Source of the DNA: Betaproteobacteria bacterium
GTDB taxonomy: Bacteria > Pseudomonadota > Gammaproteobacteria > Burkholderiales > Burkholderiaceae_C
Length of the DNA: 36,725 bases
Reading direction: 5' to 3'
NCBI GenBank assembly: GCA_016868205.1
Contig: VGHR01000019.1
Location: forward strand, 1 to 36,725
Positions 16,409 through 24,315 of this stretch are shown one piece after another. A model generated the notes under the pieces. That model was not told where the DNA came from, searched no databases, and saw only the letters and a list, made by a program, of their open reading frames with translations. Both the position numbers and the translations under genes were made by a program. How positions within the stretch are numbered: position 1 is the stretch's first letter; every line of letters begins with the position of its first letter.

Positions 16409-18157
16409 ATGTCCCCTGTCTATCGCGTCGAGATCGCCGATCTCAAAGCACACTTGCTGCGCGTTCACTTGAGTATCCCGGAACCAGCGGCCAATCAGAC
16501 GCTGAGTCTGCCCGTCTGGATACCTGGCAGTTACATGGTGCGCGATTTCTCCGGACATCTGCAAGGTTTGCAAGCCAGGCAGGGCCGCAAGCGCCTGATG
16601 CCGGAGCAAATCGACAAATGCACCTGGCGCCTGCCCTCGAAAAAGGGCCAGGCACTGGAGGCGAGCTATGAGGTCTACGCCAACGACCCGTCAGTGCGCA
16701 TGGCTCAGCTCAGCGACGAACGCTGCTTCTTTAATGCCACCTCCGTGTGCTTGCGGGTGCATGGCCAGGACGACCGCGCGCTGATTTTCGAAATCCCGCC
16801 GCCGCAGAGCCGCAAGCCATGGATCCTGGCCACCGGCCTGAAGCCCCTGAAAGTCGACCGCCGCGGCTTTGGTCGCTACCAGGCGGCCGACTACGATGAG
16901 TTGGCAGACTCCCCGGTGACCTGGGGGGCGCTGTGGCACGGCCAATTCGAGGTCGCAGGCGTCCCACACCGCCTGGTGGTCAGCGGGGCGCCGCCCACCT
17001 TCGACGGCCAACGCCTGCTCGAAGACACTCAAAAAATCTGCCGTACCCACATTCGCTTTTGGCACGAGGACGGCCGAGCCCCCTTCGAGCGCTATGTGTT
17101 CATGCTCGATACGGTGAACGAAGGCTATGGCGGCCTGGAGCACCGCAACTCAACCGCTCTGATCTGCGGCCGCAGGGATCTGCCCAAGGTCGGCTCGTCT
17201 TCGGCGAGTGAGGGCTACACCACCTTGCGTGGCTTGATCAGCCACGAATACTTTCACACTTGGAATGTCAAGCGGCTGCGGCCGGCCGAGTTTGCGCGCT
17301 ACGACTACACGCGCGAAAACTACACCGAGCTGCTGTGGTTTTTTGAGGGCTTCACCAGTTACTACGACGATCTGATGCTGCGGCGCTGCGGCTTGCTCGA
17401 TAACGCGGGCTACCTCAAGCTTTTAGGCAAAACCATCAACCAGGTCTTGCAGACCCCGGGGCGCAAAGTGCAGACGGTGGCCCAAGCCAGTATGGATGCC
17501 TGGGTCAAGTACTACCGACACCATGAGAACACACCCAACGCAACCGTCAGCTATTACAGCAAGGGCGCCCTGGTGGCGCTGTGTCTGGACCTGACGCTGC
17601 GATCGATGCGCGCCAATCTCAGCCTTGATGACATCATGCGAGGCCTGTGGCGACGCTGCGGTGCGGGGCCCATGACCGAGCAGGACCTGCTGGCGCAGCT
17701 TCGTGAGAGCAGCGGCCGCTCATTCGAGGCGCAGATCAAGCAGTGGGTTCACAGCACCGAGGAGCTGCCACTGCGGGACCTGCTGCAGACCCACGGTGTG
17801 GCCATCAAGGAGGAGCCCGATGCGCTGGCCCAACGCCTGGGACTGCGGGTCGATGAGAGCGCCGGCCTGAAGATTCGAACCGTCCTGCACGGCGGCGCTG
17901 CTCATGCGGCCGGTCTGAGCGCCGGCGATGAGTGGCTGGGCCTGGAAACCGGGCGGGCAACGAGTTGGCGCCTGCGTCGGCTTGACGACCTGATGCTCTA
18001 TGCGCGCGCTGGGGAGAAAGTTCGGGCCTGGGTCTCGCGGGACGATCAATTGCTGTGGCTGCCCCTGAAGGTCCCCCAAGAAGGCAAGACCTGGCGCCTG
18101 GCGGTCCAGGAGGCCCAGACGCTGACCCGGTGGCTGTGCCCCGCCGAGGCCCACTAG
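16409..18157 (+). CDS. M61 family metallopeptidase (glycyl aminopeptidase-like)
   Basis: 582 aa, usual length for M61. The zinc motif HEYFH is at 279-283 (SHEYFHTWNVKRLRP), preceded by YGGLEHRNST (substrate GxLEH region) and followed by WFFEGFTSYYDD, whose Glu is the third zinc ligand about 24 residues on. The N-terminal beta domain starts YRVEIADLKAHLLRVHLSIP and includes the conserved LPVWIPGSYMVRDF. A C-terminal PDZ domain covers about 470-570 (GAAHAAGLSAGDEWLGLE). Family members cleave N-terminal Gly/Ala from peptides. No signal peptide is seen. It probably stands as its own unit between dsbC and the enoyl-CoA hydratase. Confidence 0.93.
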   Translation: MSPVYRVEIADLKAHLLRVHLSIPEPAANQTLSLPVWIPGSYMVRDFSGHLQGLQARQGRKRLMPEQIDKCTWRLPSKKGQALEASYEVYANDPSVRMAQLSDERCFFNATSVCLRVHGQDDRALIFEIPPPQSRKPWILATGLKPLKVDRRGFGRYQAADYDELADSPVTWGALWHGQFEVAGVPHRLVVSGAPPTFDGQRLLEDTQKICRTHIRFWHEDGRAPFERYVFMLDTVNEGYGGLEHRNSTALICGRRDLPKVGSSSASEGYTTLRGLISHEYFHTWNVKRLRPAEFARYDYTRENYTELLWFFEGFTSYYDDLMLRRCGLLDNAGYLKLLGKTINQVLQTPGRKVQTVAQASMDAWVKYYRHHENTPNATVSYYSKGALVALCLDLTLRSMRANLSLDDIMRGLWRRCGAGPMTEQDLLAQLRESSGRSFEAQIKQWVHSTEELPLRDLLQTHGVAIKEEPDALAQRLGLRVDESAGLKIRTVLHGGAAHAAGLSAGDEWLGLETGRATSWRLRRLDDLMLYARAGEKVRAWVSRDDQLLWLPLKVPQEGKTWRLAVQEAQTLTRWLCPAEAH

Positions 18158-18232
18158 TCATGGCATCATCGGCAGTGGCTGATGAGCCGGGGCCATCCAC
18201 AGTTTGTCTTTCAGCAGGAGTTCAAAAGCACC

Positions 18233-19021
18233 ATGCCCTTCGAAACCATTGAAACGAGCTTGCACGGCCCCGAGGGTCAACAAGTTGGCCTGATCCGCCT
18301 GAATCGCCCTAAACAGCTCAATGCCCTCAATGATCAGTTGATGGACGAACTCGGCGAGGCCCTCAAAACCTTCGACGCGGACGACCGGATCGGTTGCATG
18401 ATCATCACCGGCAGCGAAAAAGCCTTCGCGGCAGGCGCTGATATCGGCGCGATGGCCAGCATGACTTTTGCCGAAGCTTATGGCCGCAACTTCATCAGTC
18501 GCAACTGGGAAAAGATAGGCCAGGTTCGCAAACCGGTCATCGCGGCCGTTAGCGGATTCGCCCTCGGCGGCGGTTGCGAGTTGGCGATGATGTGTGACTT
18601 CATCATCGCCGCCGATAACGCCCGTTTCGGCCAACCGGAAATCAAATTGGGCATCATCCCCGGCGCTGGCGGCACGCAACGTCTGCCCCGCGCTGTGGGC
18701 AAGTCCAAGGCGATGGACCTGGCCCTGACCGGCCGCATGATGGATGCGCAGGAAGCCGAGCGCGCCGGCTTGGTCAGCCGGGTGGTACCGCTGGACAAGC
18801 TGATGGACGAGGCCTTGGGTGCAGCGCTGCAGATTGCCCAGTTCGGCCGACTTGCGGTCATGGCCACCAAGGAGTCGGTCAACCGCGCTTTCGAAAGCCC
18901 GCTAAGCGAGGGCCTGACTTTCGAGCGGCGGCTTTTCCATAGCCTGTTTGCCACCGAGGACCAGAAAGAAGGCATGGACGCCTTTGTCAACAAGCGCGCC
19001 GCCCGTTTCCAGCACCGCTGA
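18233..19021 (+). CDS. Enoyl-CoA hydratase
   Basis: 262 aa. Crotonase-fold enzyme adding water to trans-2-enoyl-CoA in fatty-acid beta-oxidation. The start MPFETIETS is at ATG 18233 with AGGAG about 12 bases upstream. The oxyanion/active-site segment [19 protein letters not shown] gives catalytic Glu116, and [20 protein letters not shown] gives Glu136; both glutamates of true hydratases are present with the expected spacing of 20. The first oxyanion motif is KAFAAGADI (64-71). [11 protein letters not shown] and [14 protein letters not shown] match the C-terminal helices. The product may also serve aromatic or short-chain acyl-CoA pathways. No other beta-oxidation gene lies nearby. The tRNA-Met gene starts 25 bp after the stop. 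Confidence 0.95.
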   Translation: MPFETIETSLHGPEGQQVGLIRLNRPKQLNALNDQLMDELGEALKTFDADDRIGCMIITGSEKAFAAGADIGAMASMTFAEAYGRNFISRNWEKIGQVRKPVIAAVSGFALGGGCELAMMCDFIIAADNARFGQPEIKLGIIPGAGGTQRLPRAVGKSKAMDLALTGRMMDAQEAERAGLVSRVVPLDKLMDEALGAALQIAQFGRLAVMATKESVNRAFESPLSEGLTFERRLFHSLFATEDQKEGMDAFVNKRAARFQHR

Positions 19022-19036
19022 ACAAGTCGATATAAT
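19006..19036 (+). promoter_or_regulatory. Promoter of tRNA-Met
   Basis: A perfect -10 hexamer TATAAT at 19031-19036 lies 10 bases before the mature tRNA 5' end. A weak -35 candidate TTTCCA at 19006-19011 (19-bp spacer) lies inside the end of the enoyl-CoA hydratase gene. Confidence 0.6.
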
Positions 19037-19046
19037 TCCCCGCTAC

Positions 19047-19123
19047 GGTGATATAGCTCAGTTGGTTAGAGCGCAGCATTCATAATGCTGATGTCGGTGG
19101 TTCAAGTCCACCTATCACCACCA
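19047..19123 (+). tRNA. tRNA-Met (anticodon CAT)
   Basis: 77 nt with encoded CCA. The acceptor arm GGTGATA pairs with TATCACC; the D-arm is AGCTCAGTTGGTTAGAGC; the anticodon stem CAGCA/TGCTG encloses the loop TTCATAA, giving anticodon CAT; the T-arm is GGTGGTTCAAGTCCACC. It is not an initiator type, as it has a fully paired 1-72 G-C and no three-GC anticodon stem. Elongator Met is the most likely identity; a lysidine-modified tRNA-Ile2 also carries CAT and cannot be fully excluded by eye. Confidence 0.93.
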
Positions 19124-19209
19124 AATCCCGTTAAGCCTCAGGGCAAGGGCTCTGAGTGCCTCTTGCGGCCCGACGGCTGCCCGGACCTCCCAGCCTCTGG
19201 ACACACACC

Positions 19210-19257
19210 ATGAACCGCTGCGAAAGCCCCGCCCGATTGCCACACGCGCGATCATGA
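19210..19257 (+). other. Possible 15-codon leader ORF coupled to miaB
   Basis: ATG 19210 opens a 15-residue frame ([15 protein letters not shown]) whose TGA overlaps the miaB ATG as ATGA at 19254-19257. miaB itself has no Shine-Dalgarno, so coupling is conceivable. Too short to judge by codon use. Confidence 0.2.
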
Positions 19258-20597
19258 AGGTCTACATCAAGACCTTTGGATGCCAGATGAACGAGTACGA
19301 CTCGGACAAAATGTCCGATGTTCTGCGCGCCGCCGAGGGCTACGAGGCCACCGAAGACCCTGAGCAGGCCGACCTCATCCTCTTTAACACCTGCTCGGTG
19401 CGCGAAAAGGCGCAGGAGAAGGTGTTTTCCGACCTCGGCCGGGTCAAGCACCTCAAAGAGCGTGGCACCCTGATCGGAGTCGGCGGATGCGTGGCCAGCC
19501 AGGAAGGTCATGAAATCATCGCCCGTGCGCCGTATGTCGACTTGGTGTTTGGGCCCCAGACCCTGCACCGCCTGCCGCAACTGCTGCGCCAGCGGCGCGA
19601 GCACAACCAGCCCCAGGTGGACATCAGTTTCCCAGAGATCGAAAAATTCGATCACCTGCCCCCTGCGCGCAAGGACGGGCCGACAGCCTTTGTCTCCATC
19701 ATGGAAGGCTGCTCGAAATTCTGCAGTTACTGTGTGGTGCCCTACACCCGTGGCGATGAAGTCTCACGGCCTCTGGAGAGTGTTTTGGTGGAGGCGGCCG
19801 AACTTGCCGATCAGGGCGTGCGCGAGCTCACCTTGCTCGGACAAAATGTCAATGCCTATCGGGGGGCCATGGGCCAGAGCTCGGAAATCGCCGATTTCGC
19901 CACCCTGATCGACTATGTGGCCGAGATCCCCGGTATCGAACGCATTCGATACACCACCAGTCACCCCAATGAATTCACACAGCGCCTGATTGAGGCCTAC
20001 GCGCGCGTGCCCAAGCTGGTCAATCATCTGCACCTGCCCGTGCAGCATGCGAGCGACAAGATCCTGATGGCCATGAAACGGGGCTACACCGCTCTTCAAT
20101 ACAAGAGCACGGTGCGCAAGCTGCGCGCCATTCGGCCCGACCTGGCCATGAGCAGCGACTTCATCGTCGGATTCCCCGGGGAGACCGAGGAAGACTTCGA
20201 CAAGCTGATGCGCCTGGTTGACGACATCGGCTTTGACACCTCGTTTTCCTTTATCTTCAGCCCCCGACCCGGCACACCGGCGGCCAATCTGGCTGACGAG
20301 ACGCCGCACAGCGTCAAACAAGCGCGTCTGGCGCGCTTACAGGCCCGGCTCGACGAAGGCGTCAAAGCCATCAGCGCCAGCCGCGCTGGAACAGTGCAGC
20401 GTATTTTGGTCGAGGGCCCCTCGCGCAAGAATGCGCAGGAACTTATGGGGCGCACCGAATGCAACCGGGTGGTTAACTTCGAAGGCCCCCCGCGCTTGAT
20501 CGGTCAGATGATCGATGTGCAGATCACCCAGGCCATGCAACGAGCGCTGCGCGGACAGGTGGTCACCAGTTCACGGGAATCGGCTCCAGCGCACTGA
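19254..20597 (+). CDS. miaB: tRNA-2-methylthio-N6-dimethylallyladenosine synthase
   Basis: 447 aa. Radical-SAM methylthiotransferase that converts i6A37 to ms2i6A37 in tRNAs reading U-starting codons. The N-terminal UPF0004 domain has [15 protein letters not shown] (Cys10), [10 protein letters not shown] and [11 protein letters not shown], the three cysteines for the auxiliary Fe-S cluster. The radical-SAM motif GCSKFCSYC has cysteines at 153, 157 and 160. [20 protein letters not shown] and [15 protein letters not shown] follow, and the C-terminal TRAM domain contains [26 protein letters not shown]. The start MKVYIKTFG is canonical but lacks a Shine-Dalgarno. It lies 130 bp after the tRNA gene and is convergent with ffh. 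Confidence 0.97.
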   Translation: MKVYIKTFGCQMNEYDSDKMSDVLRAAEGYEATEDPEQADLILFNTCSVREKAQEKVFSDLGRVKHLKERGTLIGVGGCVASQEGHEIIARAPYVDLVFGPQTLHRLPQLLRQRREHNQPQVDISFPEIEKFDHLPPARKDGPTAFVSIMEGCSKFCSYCVVPYTRGDEVSRPLESVLVEAAELADQGVRELTLLGQNVNAYRGAMGQSSEIADFATLIDYVAEIPGIERIRYTTSHPNEFTQRLIEAYARVPKLVNHLHLPVQHASDKILMAMKRGYTALQYKSTVRKLRAIRPDLAMSSDFIVGFPGETEEDFDKLMRLVDDIGFDTSFSFIFSPRPGTPAANLADETPHSVKQARLARLQARLDEGVKAISASRAGTVQRILVEGPSRKNAQELMGRTECNRVVNFEGPPRLIGQMIDVQITQAMQRALRGQVVTSSRESAPAH

Positions 20598-20665
20598 TGC
20601 AGGCCACGAGTCGGGCAACCCTTGTCCGACCGCCCCCGGCGCTACCGGCCAGCGGGCCGAGACCC

Positions 20666-22048
20666 CTATCGCGGCATGCCGGGAAAGCCTTTCATTCCGC
20701 CCAGGCCCTTCATGCCCCCCATGCGCTTGAGCATTTTCATCATGCCCCCGCCCTGCATCTTTTTCATCATGCCCTGCATCTGCTCGAACTCGTTGAGCAG
20801 CCGGTTCACATCCTGAACCTGAACACCGGCGCCAGCAGCGATCCGCTTTTTACGGGTGGCCTTGATCAACTCGGGCTTGCTGCGCTCGGCCGGCGTCATG
20901 CTGTGAATGATGCCCTGCTTGCGAGCGATGTCTTTCTCAACCCGGTTCAAGTCCATGTCAGCCGCCTTGGCCGAGAGCTGCGAAGGCAGTTTGTCCATCA
21001 AGCTCGACAAGCCGCCCATCTGCTTCATCTGCTGAATCTGCCCCAGAAAATCATTGAGGTCAAAACCGGCGCCACTCTTGACCTTTGCCGCCAGCTTTTG
21101 AGCCGCCTGCAAGTCAACACCGGCGCTGACTTGCTCGACCAGGGCCAGAATGTCGCCCATGCCCAGGACGCGCCCGGCATGACGCTCGGCATCGAACACC
21201 TCGAGTCCATCGATCTTCTCGGAGACGCCGGCAAACTTGATGGGCACCCCAGTGACCTGTCGCACCGATAAAGCCGCCCCGCCGCGGGAGTCACCATCGA
21301 GCTTGGTCAGCACAATGCCCGTCAGCGGCAAAGCCTGACCAAAGGCCTTGGCGGTGTTCACCGCATCCTGGCCTTGCATGGCGTCAACCACAAAAAGAGT
21401 CTCTATGGGCGAAAGCACCTGGTGGAGCTCCTGAATTTCCCGCATCAACGCCTCGTCGATGGCCAGGCGGCCAGCGGTGTCGACCAACAGCACATCGAAG
21501 TAATGGCGCCTGGCATGATCGAGCGCGGCCCGCGCGATGTCGGCCGGCTTTTGCTCAGGGCTGCTCGCAAACCACTCGGCGCCGGCTTGTGCACTGACCG
21601 TCTTGAGCTGTTCGATGGCCGCGGGCCGGTAGACATCGCCCGAGACGGTAAGAACCTTCTTTTTGCGTTTTTCGATCAAGTGGCGCGCCAGCTTGGCGGT
21701 GGTGGTGGTCTTACCGGCACCTTGCAAACCAGCCATCAAAATGATCGCTGGCGGCTGGGTGGCCAGATTCAGATCGCTGACCCCCTCGCCCATGGTGGCC
21801 GCCAACTCGCGGTGAACGATGCCCACCAGCGCCTGCCCTGGCGATAGAGAACCGAGCACCTCCTGGCCCAGGGCCTTGTCCTTGACGCGGGCAATAAAGT
21901 CACGCACCACCGGCAGGGCCACATCGGCCTCGAGCAGAGCCATGCGCACCTCACGCAGCATGTCCTGTACATTGGACTCGGTGATGCGGGCCTGGCCGCG
22001 CAGTTGCTTGACCAGGCGGGAGAGTTTGTCACTGAGAGCTGAAGCCAT
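20666..22048 (-). CDS. ffh: Signal recognition particle protein Ffh
   Basis: 460 aa from ATG 22048 (MASALSDKLSRLVKQLRG); a longer frame to 22108 overlaps the divergent gene and is unlikely. Ffh binds 4.5S RNA and signal peptides and targets ribosomes to the Sec translocon through FtsY. The N domain (1-100) is followed by the G domain with P-loop GLQGAGKTTT near 107-116, DTAGRLAIDEALM, TKLDGDSRGGAALS and the GMGDI motif. The C-terminal M domain is methionine-rich and ends with a GGMMKMLKRMGGMKG-type tail and GMPR. It is divergent from the ccsA-like gene, an arrangement common in proteobacteria. Confidence 0.97.
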   Translation of the reverse strand: MASALSDKLSRLVKQLRGQARITESNVQDMLREVRMALLEADVALPVVRDFIARVKDKALGQEVLGSLSPGQALVGIVHRELAATMGEGVSDLNLATQPPAIILMAGLQGAGKTTTTAKLARHLIEKRKKKVLTVSGDVYRPAAIEQLKTVSAQAGAEWFASSPEQKPADIARAALDHARRHYFDVLLVDTAGRLAIDEALMREIQELHQVLSPIETLFVVDAMQGQDAVNTAKAFGQALPLTGIVLTKLDGDSRGGAALSVRQVTGVPIKFAGVSEKIDGLEVFDAERHAGRVLGMGDILALVEQVSAGVDLQAAQKLAAKVKSGAGFDLNDFLGQIQQMKQMGGLSSLMDKLPSQLSAKAADMDLNRVEKDIARKQGIIHSMTPAERSKPELIKATRKKRIAAGAGVQVQDVNRLLNEFEQMQGMMKKMQGGGMMKMLKRMGGMKGLGGMKGFPGMPR

Positions 22049-22092
22049 GGCGTGCGACCGAAGAAACTCATCGGCACTCAAAGGGGGACCGC

Positions 22093-22098
22093 TATAAA
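22093..22098 (+). promoter_or_regulatory. -10-like hexamer before the ccsA-like gene
   Basis: TATAAA, eight bases before ATG 22107 (and two bases before the alternative GTG 22101). No Shine-Dalgarno lies between, so a leaderless or near-leaderless start is possible. No good -35 is seen. Confidence 0.4.
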
Positions 22099-22106
22099 CT
22101 GTGCGC

Positions 22107-22907
22107 ATGATTTTAGCCCTCAGCCCAGCCGCCTCCTACCTGGTGGCCACTGTATCGGCGCTGGCCTATCTGCTGCTGGCGCTCTGGAGCTTGCGCCTGG
22201 GCAAAGGCGCCAGTCGCGGCCTGTTTGGTCTGGCCTGGCTGCTGCATGCACTGAGCCTGGCCGAGGGCCTGTTCGGCCAACCGCCGCGCTTCGGCTTCGC
22301 GCCGGCTCTGTCGATGACCATCTGGTTGGTGTTGGCCGTGATCGCCATTGAAAACGAGTTGCTGCCCCATCTGCGATCGGGTTTCACCCTGGCCGGTCTG
22401 GGCACCGTGGCTGTATTGCTGCCCGAGCACTTCCCCGGGGTCAGCTACGAATCCATCGCCTCACCCTGGATGCCGCTGCACTGGGCCCTGGGCATGGCCT
22501 CTTACGGCCTTTTCGGGGCAGCGGTATTACACGGCTGGCTCGCGTCCCGAACGGAAAAGAGACTGCGTGAGATGAGCGATTTGCACCAGGGCATGCCACT
22601 GCTGGCCCTCGAGCGACTGACTTTTCGCTTCGTGGAGGCTGGCTTCCTCATGCTCACCGCCAGCCTGGCGGCGGGCGCGTACTTCGCGATGAGCTTTTAC
22701 CAAGACCACCCCGGCGCTGCGCTTAACCACAAAACGGTATTCTCGGCGCTGGCTTGGATCATCTTTGCGGGCCTGCTCTTGGGCCGTCGTTGGCGCGGCT
22801 GGCGCGGACGGCAGGCGCTGCGGGTGCTCTATCTGGGCGCTGGTCTGTTGCTGCTGGGCTATCTGGGGTCCCGCTTCGTGCTTGAGGTCATCCTGGGCAG
22901 GGGCTGA
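22107..22907 (+). CDS. CcsA/HemX-type cytochrome c assembly membrane protein (YpjD-like)
   Basis: 266 aa, multi-pass membrane protein of the cytochrome c assembly superfamily (PF01578-like). There are about eight hydrophobic segments. The signature-like stretch PWMPLHWALGMASYGLFGAA contains the conserved His, and RLTFRFVEAGFLMLTASLAAG and NHKTVFSALAWIIFAGLLLG complete the family pattern. The YpjD branch is typically encoded beside ffh, as here; its exact role is not settled and could be haem handling. ATG 22107 is preferred over GTG 22101. The stop is followed immediately by the start of the PP0621-like gene (1-bp gap). Confidence 0.88.
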   Translation: MILALSPAASYLVATVSALAYLLLALWSLRLGKGASRGLFGLAWLLHALSLAEGLFGQPPRFGFAPALSMTIWLVLAVIAIENELLPHLRSGFTLAGLGTVAVLLPEHFPGVSYESIASPWMPLHWALGMASYGLFGAAVLHGWLASRTEKRLREMSDLHQGMPLLALERLTFRFVEAGFLMLTASLAAGAYFAMSFYQDHPGAALNHKTVFSALAWIIFAGLLLGRRWRGWRGRQALRVLYLGAGLLLLGYLGSRFVLEVILGRG

Positions 22908-22908
22908 G

Positions 22909-23163
22909 ATGAAATATGTCCTGTTGATCGCCTTGGCCCTGGGCTTGATCTGGTGGTGGCGCCTGCTGGTGCGCAAGAACCAAGCCCGTCCCAAAGACGC
23001 TGCCCCCGCGTCGCCGCCCCCTCCAGGACCGGCCGATGACATGATCGCCTGTGACCACTGCGGGCTGCATCTGCCCCGAAGCGAGGCCCTGATCGGCGCG
23101 CGCGGCACCTACTGCAGCGCGGCCCACCGTGAGGCCACCGAGGGCCGGAGCCAGGGCTCATGA
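22909..23163 (+). CDS. PP0621 family small zinc-ribbon-like membrane protein
   Basis: 84 aa. One N-terminal transmembrane helix (YVLLIALALGLIWWWRLLV, 3-21), a Pro/Ala linker, then a CDHCGLHLPRSEALIGARGTYCSAAHR segment; CxxC plus C...H suggests a treble-clef or zinc-ribbon site facing the cytosol. The PP0621 family name is from memory and its function is unknown. It is packed between the ccsA-like gene (1 bp) and ampD (ATGA overlap at 23160-23163), so it is co-transcribed with both. Confidence 0.82.
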   Translation: MKYVLLIALALGLIWWWRLLVRKNQARPKDAAPASPPPPGPADDMIACDHCGLHLPRSEALIGARGTYCSAAHREATEGRSQGS

Positions 23164-23786
23164 ACCGGCCCGCCGCTAACGCGGCGTCAGCAGGGCTCTG
23201 GCTTGAGGGTTGGTATCGCCACGCCCACCGGCTCGATTCGCCCAACTTCGGGCCGCGTCCGGTGGATACCCCCGTCGACCTCATCGTCATTCATGCGATC
23301 AGCCTGCCGCCGGGCCGCTACGGCACGGGCTGCGTGCAGCGCTTCTTCACCCAGCAACTCGACTGGCAGGCCCACCCCTACTTCGGCACGATTCGCGAGT
23401 TGCGGGTCTCGGCGCATTTCTTCATCGAGCGTACCGGTGCGCTGTGGCAGTTTGTCAGTTGCAGCGACCGTGCTTGGCACGCGGGCACCTCGCGCTATCG
23501 AGGCCGCGATAACTGTAACGATGACTCGATCGGCATCGAGCTCGAAGGGCAGGATGGACAGGCTTTCGAAGCAGAGCAATATGAAACCTTGGGCAGCTTG
23601 TGCAGCGCCCTGATGCAAAGCTACCCGATCGAGCATTTCGCCGGGCACGAACACATCGCGCCCGGACGCAAGACCGATCCTGGGCCGGGCTTTTGCTGGA
23701 CTGATCTGCAAAAATCCCTCGGCCTGCCCGATCCGTATTTCCCGTCGACCCAAGCTCCGGAGAAACCCGAGGAAGCGCCGCCCTGA
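23160..23786 (+). CDS. ampD: 1,6-anhydro-N-acetylmuramyl-L-alanine amidase AmpD
   Basis: 208 aa. Cytosolic zinc amidase that strips the peptide from anhydro-muropeptides during murein recycling and so lowers AmpR-dependent beta-lactamase induction. Zinc ligands by family spacing are His45 (LIVIHAISLPP), His163 and Asp173 (GHEHIAPGRKTDPGPGF); Lys171 stands at the position of the catalytic Lys. RFFTQQLDWQAHPYF, SAHFFIERTG and NDDSIGIELEG match AmpD. The start ATG overlaps the previous stop, with GGAG about 10 bases upstream. A short Pro/Glu-rich tail follows the catalytic domain. It is the last gene before the long nrdA leader region. Confidence 0.96.
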   Translation: MNRPAANAASAGLWLEGWYRHAHRLDSPNFGPRPVDTPVDLIVIHAISLPPGRYGTGCVQRFFTQQLDWQAHPYFGTIRELRVSAHFFIERTGALWQFVSCSDRAWHAGTSRYRGRDNCNDDSIGIELEGQDGQAFEAEQYETLGSLCSALMQSYPIEHFAGHEHIAPGRKTDPGPGFCWTDLQKSLGLPDPYFPSTQAPEKPEEAPP

Positions 23787-24045
23787 CTATGGCTCGTCCG
23801 GCATCAGCCGGCGAGGATCCCGCCGCCCTCGCCCCCGGCTCGAGCCAAGCCAGACGCGGTCTCGGCTTGAAAAGGATGTGGCAGGCCGCGCTATTTCGAG
23901 CGACTGACACGGGATTTCACATTTGACGGGGCATGCGATGGATTTGCAGCGCCCAATCAGAACGCAGGTGGCTCTAAAAAAGAAAAAAAGGGCCCCAATA
24001 TCCCGGGGCCACGCCAGAAGTGGCCGAGGCGTTAAGATAGCGAAA
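23787..24045. other. Non-coding region between ampD and the nrdA promoter
   Basis: No gene is supported here. It holds a hairpin at 23793-23815 (CTCG-T-CCGGC / GCCGGCGAG, loop ATCA) directly after the ampD stop, without a U-tract. It also holds a strong minus-strand terminator at 23976-24010, described separately. The gene-free stretch continues to 24315 as the nrdA promoter and leader. Confidence 0.7.
23976..24010 (-). terminator. Rho-independent terminator facing left, no gene feeding it
   Basis: Read on the minus strand: a GGCCCC stem arm (24010-24005), an eight-base loop, the GGGGCC arm (23996-23991), one C, then T7-C-T6. A second inverted repeat, ACGCC (24011-24015) with GGCGT (24028-24032), lies directly upstream on the minus strand. 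On the plus strand the hairpin has no U-tract. No minus-strand protein gene lies within several kilobases to the right. Confidence 0.75.
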
Positions 24046-24061
24046 ACACTACATCTAGTGC
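24046..24061 (+). promoter_or_regulatory. NrdR box 1
   Basis: ACACTACATCTAGTGC closely matches the palindromic NrdR consensus (about ACACWATATATWGTGT). It ends one base before the putative -35 element. NrdR is the ATP/dATP-sensing zinc-finger repressor of ribonucleotide reductase genes. Confidence 0.85.
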
Positions 24062-24090
24062 TTGAAATCAAGCCAGGCCCTAGGTATAGT
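24062..24090 (+). promoter_or_regulatory. Sigma70-type promoter of nrdAB
   Basis: -35 TTGAAA at 24062-24067, 17-bp spacer, -10 TATAGT at 24085-24090. The -10 lies inside NrdR box 2 and the -35 abuts box 1, so NrdR binding would occlude RNA polymerase. The predicted start near 24097 gives a leader of about 219 nt. Confidence 0.75.
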
Positions 24091-24092
24091 GC
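24077..24092 (+). promoter_or_regulatory. NrdR box 2
   Basis: GCCCTAGGTATAGTGC, a good match to the right half of the NrdR palindrome (CTA...TATAGTGC). Its offset from box 1 is 31 bp, three helical turns, the normal tandem arrangement for NrdR. Confidence 0.8.
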
Positions 24093-24119
24093 TTTGGCGC
24101 CGAGACACATTACTTGCCA

Positions 24120-24269
24120 ATGCAACCCATCCAGTCACTTTGCACCGCTGACGCGATCGAGGCGCTCGCGACCGGACAAAGCCTGGATGCGATTCCAAGC
24201 CGTTTCAATCTGTCACATTGTGGGGCTGTGGTGACGGCAAGATCGGATTCACAAGCGCTATCTGCCTGA
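24120..24269 (+). other. Possible 49-codon ORF in the nrdA leader
   Basis: ATG 24120 lies about 23 bases after the predicted transcription start and opens a 49-residue frame starting MQPIQSLCTADAIEALATGQ and ending DSQALSA. The stop (24267-24269) falls inside the left arm of a hairpin (GCCTGA 24264-24269 / TCAGGC 24278-24283). There is no Shine-Dalgarno. The first half looks coding-like, the second less so. Could be a leader peptide or chance. Confidence 0.2.
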
Positions 24270-24283
24270 TTGAGCAGTCAGGC
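24264..24283 (+). other. Hairpin in the nrdA leader
   Basis: Perfect six-base inverted repeat GCCTGA...TCAGGC with an eight-base loop, 32 bases before the nrdA ATG. It is followed by TTCACAAAAATTT rather than a U-tract, so it is not a standard terminator. Confidence 0.5.
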
Positions 24284-24315
24284 TTCACAAAAATTTGAAG
24301 ATCGTCAGAGGACAC

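Noticed and set aside
23787..24125. 112-codon minus-strand gene before nrdA
   Set aside because: The frame reads through the poly-T terminator (a run of Phe) and the NrdR region; no coding character.
24295..24315. Upstream TTG start for nrdA
   Set aside because: The ATG at 24316 has AGAGGA at good spacing; the TTG has none.
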